Assembly (NCBI GenBank): GCA_025997755.1
Contig: BNVA01000093.1
Span: 1 to 7,803, forward strand
From: Spirochaetia bacterium
GTDB taxonomy: Bacteria > Spirochaetota > Spirochaetia > Treponematales > Breznakiellaceae
Length of the DNA: 7,803 nt
Direction: 5' to 3'
A model generated the notes under the pieces. That model saw only the letters and a list, made by a program, of their open reading frames with translations, ran no database searches and was not told the DNA's origin. Shown here in pieces: positions 6,638-7,803 of the stretch. The position numbers were made by a program, and so were the translations under genes. Position 1 is the stretch's first letter. Each line of letters starts with the position of its first letter.

Positions 6638-6951
6638 TTTACTTCTCCCTTTCGTGTTTTGAAATCCGGCGACCATTTTTCAGGATTAGGATAATATGCA
6701 GTAATAATCCATAATACAGAATCATTTGTTCCACACACAACATGAATATATCGTGATGATAGTGTTAATCCTAACATAAGACAACTTGGATAAGGTTGAT
6801 CGTCGGTATATTGTTCTATAATTTCTCCTGTCATTAAAACACTCATAATGTCATCCCGTTTTAAATCACGTTCTGCAAGCCGCGTATCAACATGATTTGT
6901 CCAAAATAACGCTTTACTAATACATAATTTACGAATGATTTCTACAGTCAT
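6634..6951 (-). CDS. DUF4258 family protein (MqsR/RelE-like toxin candidate)
   Basis: A 105-residue protein matching the DUF4258 pattern as I know it: a helical N-terminus with [12 protein letters not shown] (19-30, with His20 and Arg24), [10 protein letters not shown] (42-51), PYPSCLMLG (53-61), IHVVCG (69-74) and a C-terminal [11 protein letters not shown] (83-93). DUF4258 proteins are thought to share the small RelE/MqsR-type RNase fold and are often paired with YgiT-type zinc fingers, toxin gene first, the order seen here. No member activity can be read from the sequence, so mRNA-interferase function is inference. The ATG overlaps the purC stop as ATGA. Only a weak, too-close AGGCG precedes it, so translation probably depends on ribosomes ending purC. 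The stop overlaps the next gene as ATGA. The pair is clearly more AT-rich than the pur genes around it, suggesting acquisition. Confidence 0.82.
   Translation of the reverse strand: MTVEIIRKLCISKALFWTNHVDTRLAERDLKRDDIMSVLMTGEIIEQYTDDQPYPSCLMLGLTLSSRYIHVVCGTNDSVLWIITAYYPNPEKWSPDFKTRKGEVK
6637..6650 (-). promoter_or_regulatory. Strong ribosome binding site for the zinc-finger gene
   Basis: On the minus strand AGGGAG (6645-6650) lies seven bases before the ATG at 6637, within the last codons of the DUF4258 gene. It decides the start and is much stronger than anything ahead of the DUF4258 or purF starts, which would favour more zinc-finger protein than DUF4258 protein from the same message. Confidence 0.65.
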
Positions 6952-7658
6952 TCGCCTAACAAACGCTTCATAACTTCGCGGTAAGCGTCTTCGACGCCGC
7001 CCATATCGCGGCGGAAGCGATCCTTGTCAAGTTTTTCTTTCGTTTTTGTATCCCAAAAACGGCAGGTATCGGGCGATATTTCATCCGCCAATATTATTTT
7101 TCCATCTTTGTCTTTTCCAAACTCAAGTTTAAAGTCGATAAGCTCTATACCGGCGCTTTTTAGATAATCACTTAAAATTTTATTTATCTTAAATGAAAAT
7201 TCGGATATTGTTTTCAGCTCCGCTTCCGCTGCCCACCCCATGGCTGCAATGTGATATTCATTCACCATAGGATCGCCTAACGCATCGTCTTTGTAGCAAT
7301 ACTCTAACACCGTTGAGCGCAATTTTGTTCCTTCGGCAAGCCCCAGCCTTTTTGCAAGGCTGCCGGCGGCAATATTTCTAACAATCACCTCAAGCGGAAC
7401 TATCGTTACCTTGCGGACAAGAGTTTCCCTGTCACTAAGCTCTTTTACAAGATGTGTAGGAACGCCGTTCTTTTCAAGCAGCTTCATAAGATGATTTGTT
7501 ACACGGTTGTTGATTAGACCCTTACCTTCTATAGTGCCTTTTTTCGCGCCGTTTCCCGCGGTAGCGTCATCTTTGTAATCCACTATGTATAGATCGGGAT
7601 CATCGGTCCTAAAAACTTTTTTAGCCTTACCTTCGTATAACTGTTCTAATTTTTGCAT
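6948..7658 (-). CDS. purC: Phosphoribosylaminoimidazole-succinocarboxamide synthase (SAICAR synthetase)
   Basis: PurC condenses CAIR with aspartate using ATP to form SAICAR. The 236 residues are the standard stand-alone bacterial length; it is not fused to PurE. Motifs in order are [10 protein letters not shown] (7-16, nucleotide-binding), [13 protein letters not shown] (39-51), [12 protein letters not shown] (84-95), [10 protein letters not shown] (97-106), LIDFKLEFG (173-181), [13 protein letters not shown] (191-203) and [20 protein letters not shown] (210-229). The ATG is preceded by AAGAGG about five bases upstream and lies 13 bases inside the end of purE, so the two are translationally linked. 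Its TGA overlaps the DUF4258 start as ATGA. In related operons purF usually comes next; here two small genes intervene. Confidence 0.97.
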   Translation of the reverse strand: MQKLEQLYEGKAKKVFRTDDPDLYIVDYKDDATAGNGAKKGTIEGKGLINNRVTNHLMKLLEKNGVPTHLVKELSDRETLVRKVTIVPLEVIVRNIAAGSLAKRLGLAEGTKLRSTVLEYCYKDDALGDPMVNEYHIAAMGWAAEAELKTISEFSFKINKILSDYLKSAGIELIDFKLEFGKDKDGKIILADEISPDTCRFWDTKTKEKLDKDRFRRDMGGVEDAYREVMKRLLGE

Positions 7659-7803
7659 AGGGTCCTCTTAAAATTATTGTCTTTTTCCGCTACCGCCAGC
7701 GACATTTCATTTTTTCGTTTTTCAAGCGCCTCAGTAAGCTCCTCATCGGCAATTGAAAGAATTTGCGCGGCAAGCAGGGCGGCGTTCACTCCGGCGTTTA
7801 CCG
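7646..7803 (-). CDS. purE: N5-carboxyaminoimidazole ribonucleotide mutase / AIR carboxylase catalytic subunit, C-terminal end (partial)
   Basis: The minus-strand frame beginning at base 7801 reads 51 residues to a TAG at 7648-7646, opening [15 protein letters not shown] and continuing [18 protein letters not shown]. This matches the C-terminal helices of PurE, where a conserved N-A-A-L-x-A-A-x-I-L stretch precedes D-x-E-L-x-x-x-L and a basic tail. PurE forms CAIR, the substrate of PurC. The active-site region is outside the window, so class I (works with PurK) cannot be told from class II (uses CO2 directly). The gene overlaps purC by 13 bases. The call rests on a short tail plus the operon position. 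Confidence 0.85.
   Translation of the reverse strand, partial: VNAGVNAALLAAQILSIADEELTEALEKRKNEMSLAVAEKDNNFKRTLCKN

Noticed and set aside
6638..6676. Longer zinc-finger protein starting at the ATG at 6676
   Set aside because: The extra 13 residues are unlike the family, overlap the DUF4258 gene by 43 bases, and the ATG at 6637 has a far better ribosome site.
7659..7803. Promoter or purine riboswitch upstream of purC
   Set aside because: This stretch is coding: it is the end of purE, overlapping purC. Any leader of the operon lies outside the window.

Overview
The window is a bacterial chromosome fragment with two blocks. Bases 2-1942 on the plus strand hold the 3' part of a large glycine/serine/threonine/asparagine-rich repeat protein, probably a secreted or surface beta-helix. 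Bases 1924-7803 on the minus strand hold a tightly packed purine biosynthesis operon, read right to left: purE (3' end only), purC, a small DUF4258 protein, a small YgiT-type zinc-finger protein, purF, purM, purN, purD. No stretch over 300 bases lacks a gene. The largest intergenic gap is 45 bases, between purF and purM.

The organism cannot be named from this sequence. The gene order E-C-F-M-N-(H)-D, the [4Fe-4S]-type PurF and the PurN/PurD motif variants resemble Clostridia and spirochaetes. The repeat protein resembles the large GG-rich repeat proteins of host-associated spirochaetes such as gut Treponema, so I lean towards a Treponema-like spirochaete at moderate confidence. TGA is used as a normal stop, so the code is standard.

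The six pur genes cover steps from PRPP to SAICAR: PurF makes phosphoribosylamine, PurD GAR, PurN FGAR, PurM AIR, PurE CAIR and PurC SAICAR. FGAM synthase (PurL/Q/S), PurB and PurH are not present. PurH is notable because it often lies between purN and purD, and here those two genes overlap directly. Junctions are coupled: purE/purC overlap 13 nt, purM/purN overlap as ATGA, purN/purD overlap 14 nt.

The most interesting feature is the pair of small genes between purC and purF. A DUF4258 protein (MqsR/RelE-like toxin candidate) is followed by a YgiT-type zinc-finger protein (MqsA-like antitoxin candidate without the HTH domain). The pair is AT-rich (about 35% GC by hand count, against about 46% in sampled purC), joins purC by an ATGA overlap and ends one base before the purF start. 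It looks like an acquired toxin-antitoxin-like module spliced into the operon with no visible promoter, so its expression would follow purine demand. The operon promoter lies to the right of the window.
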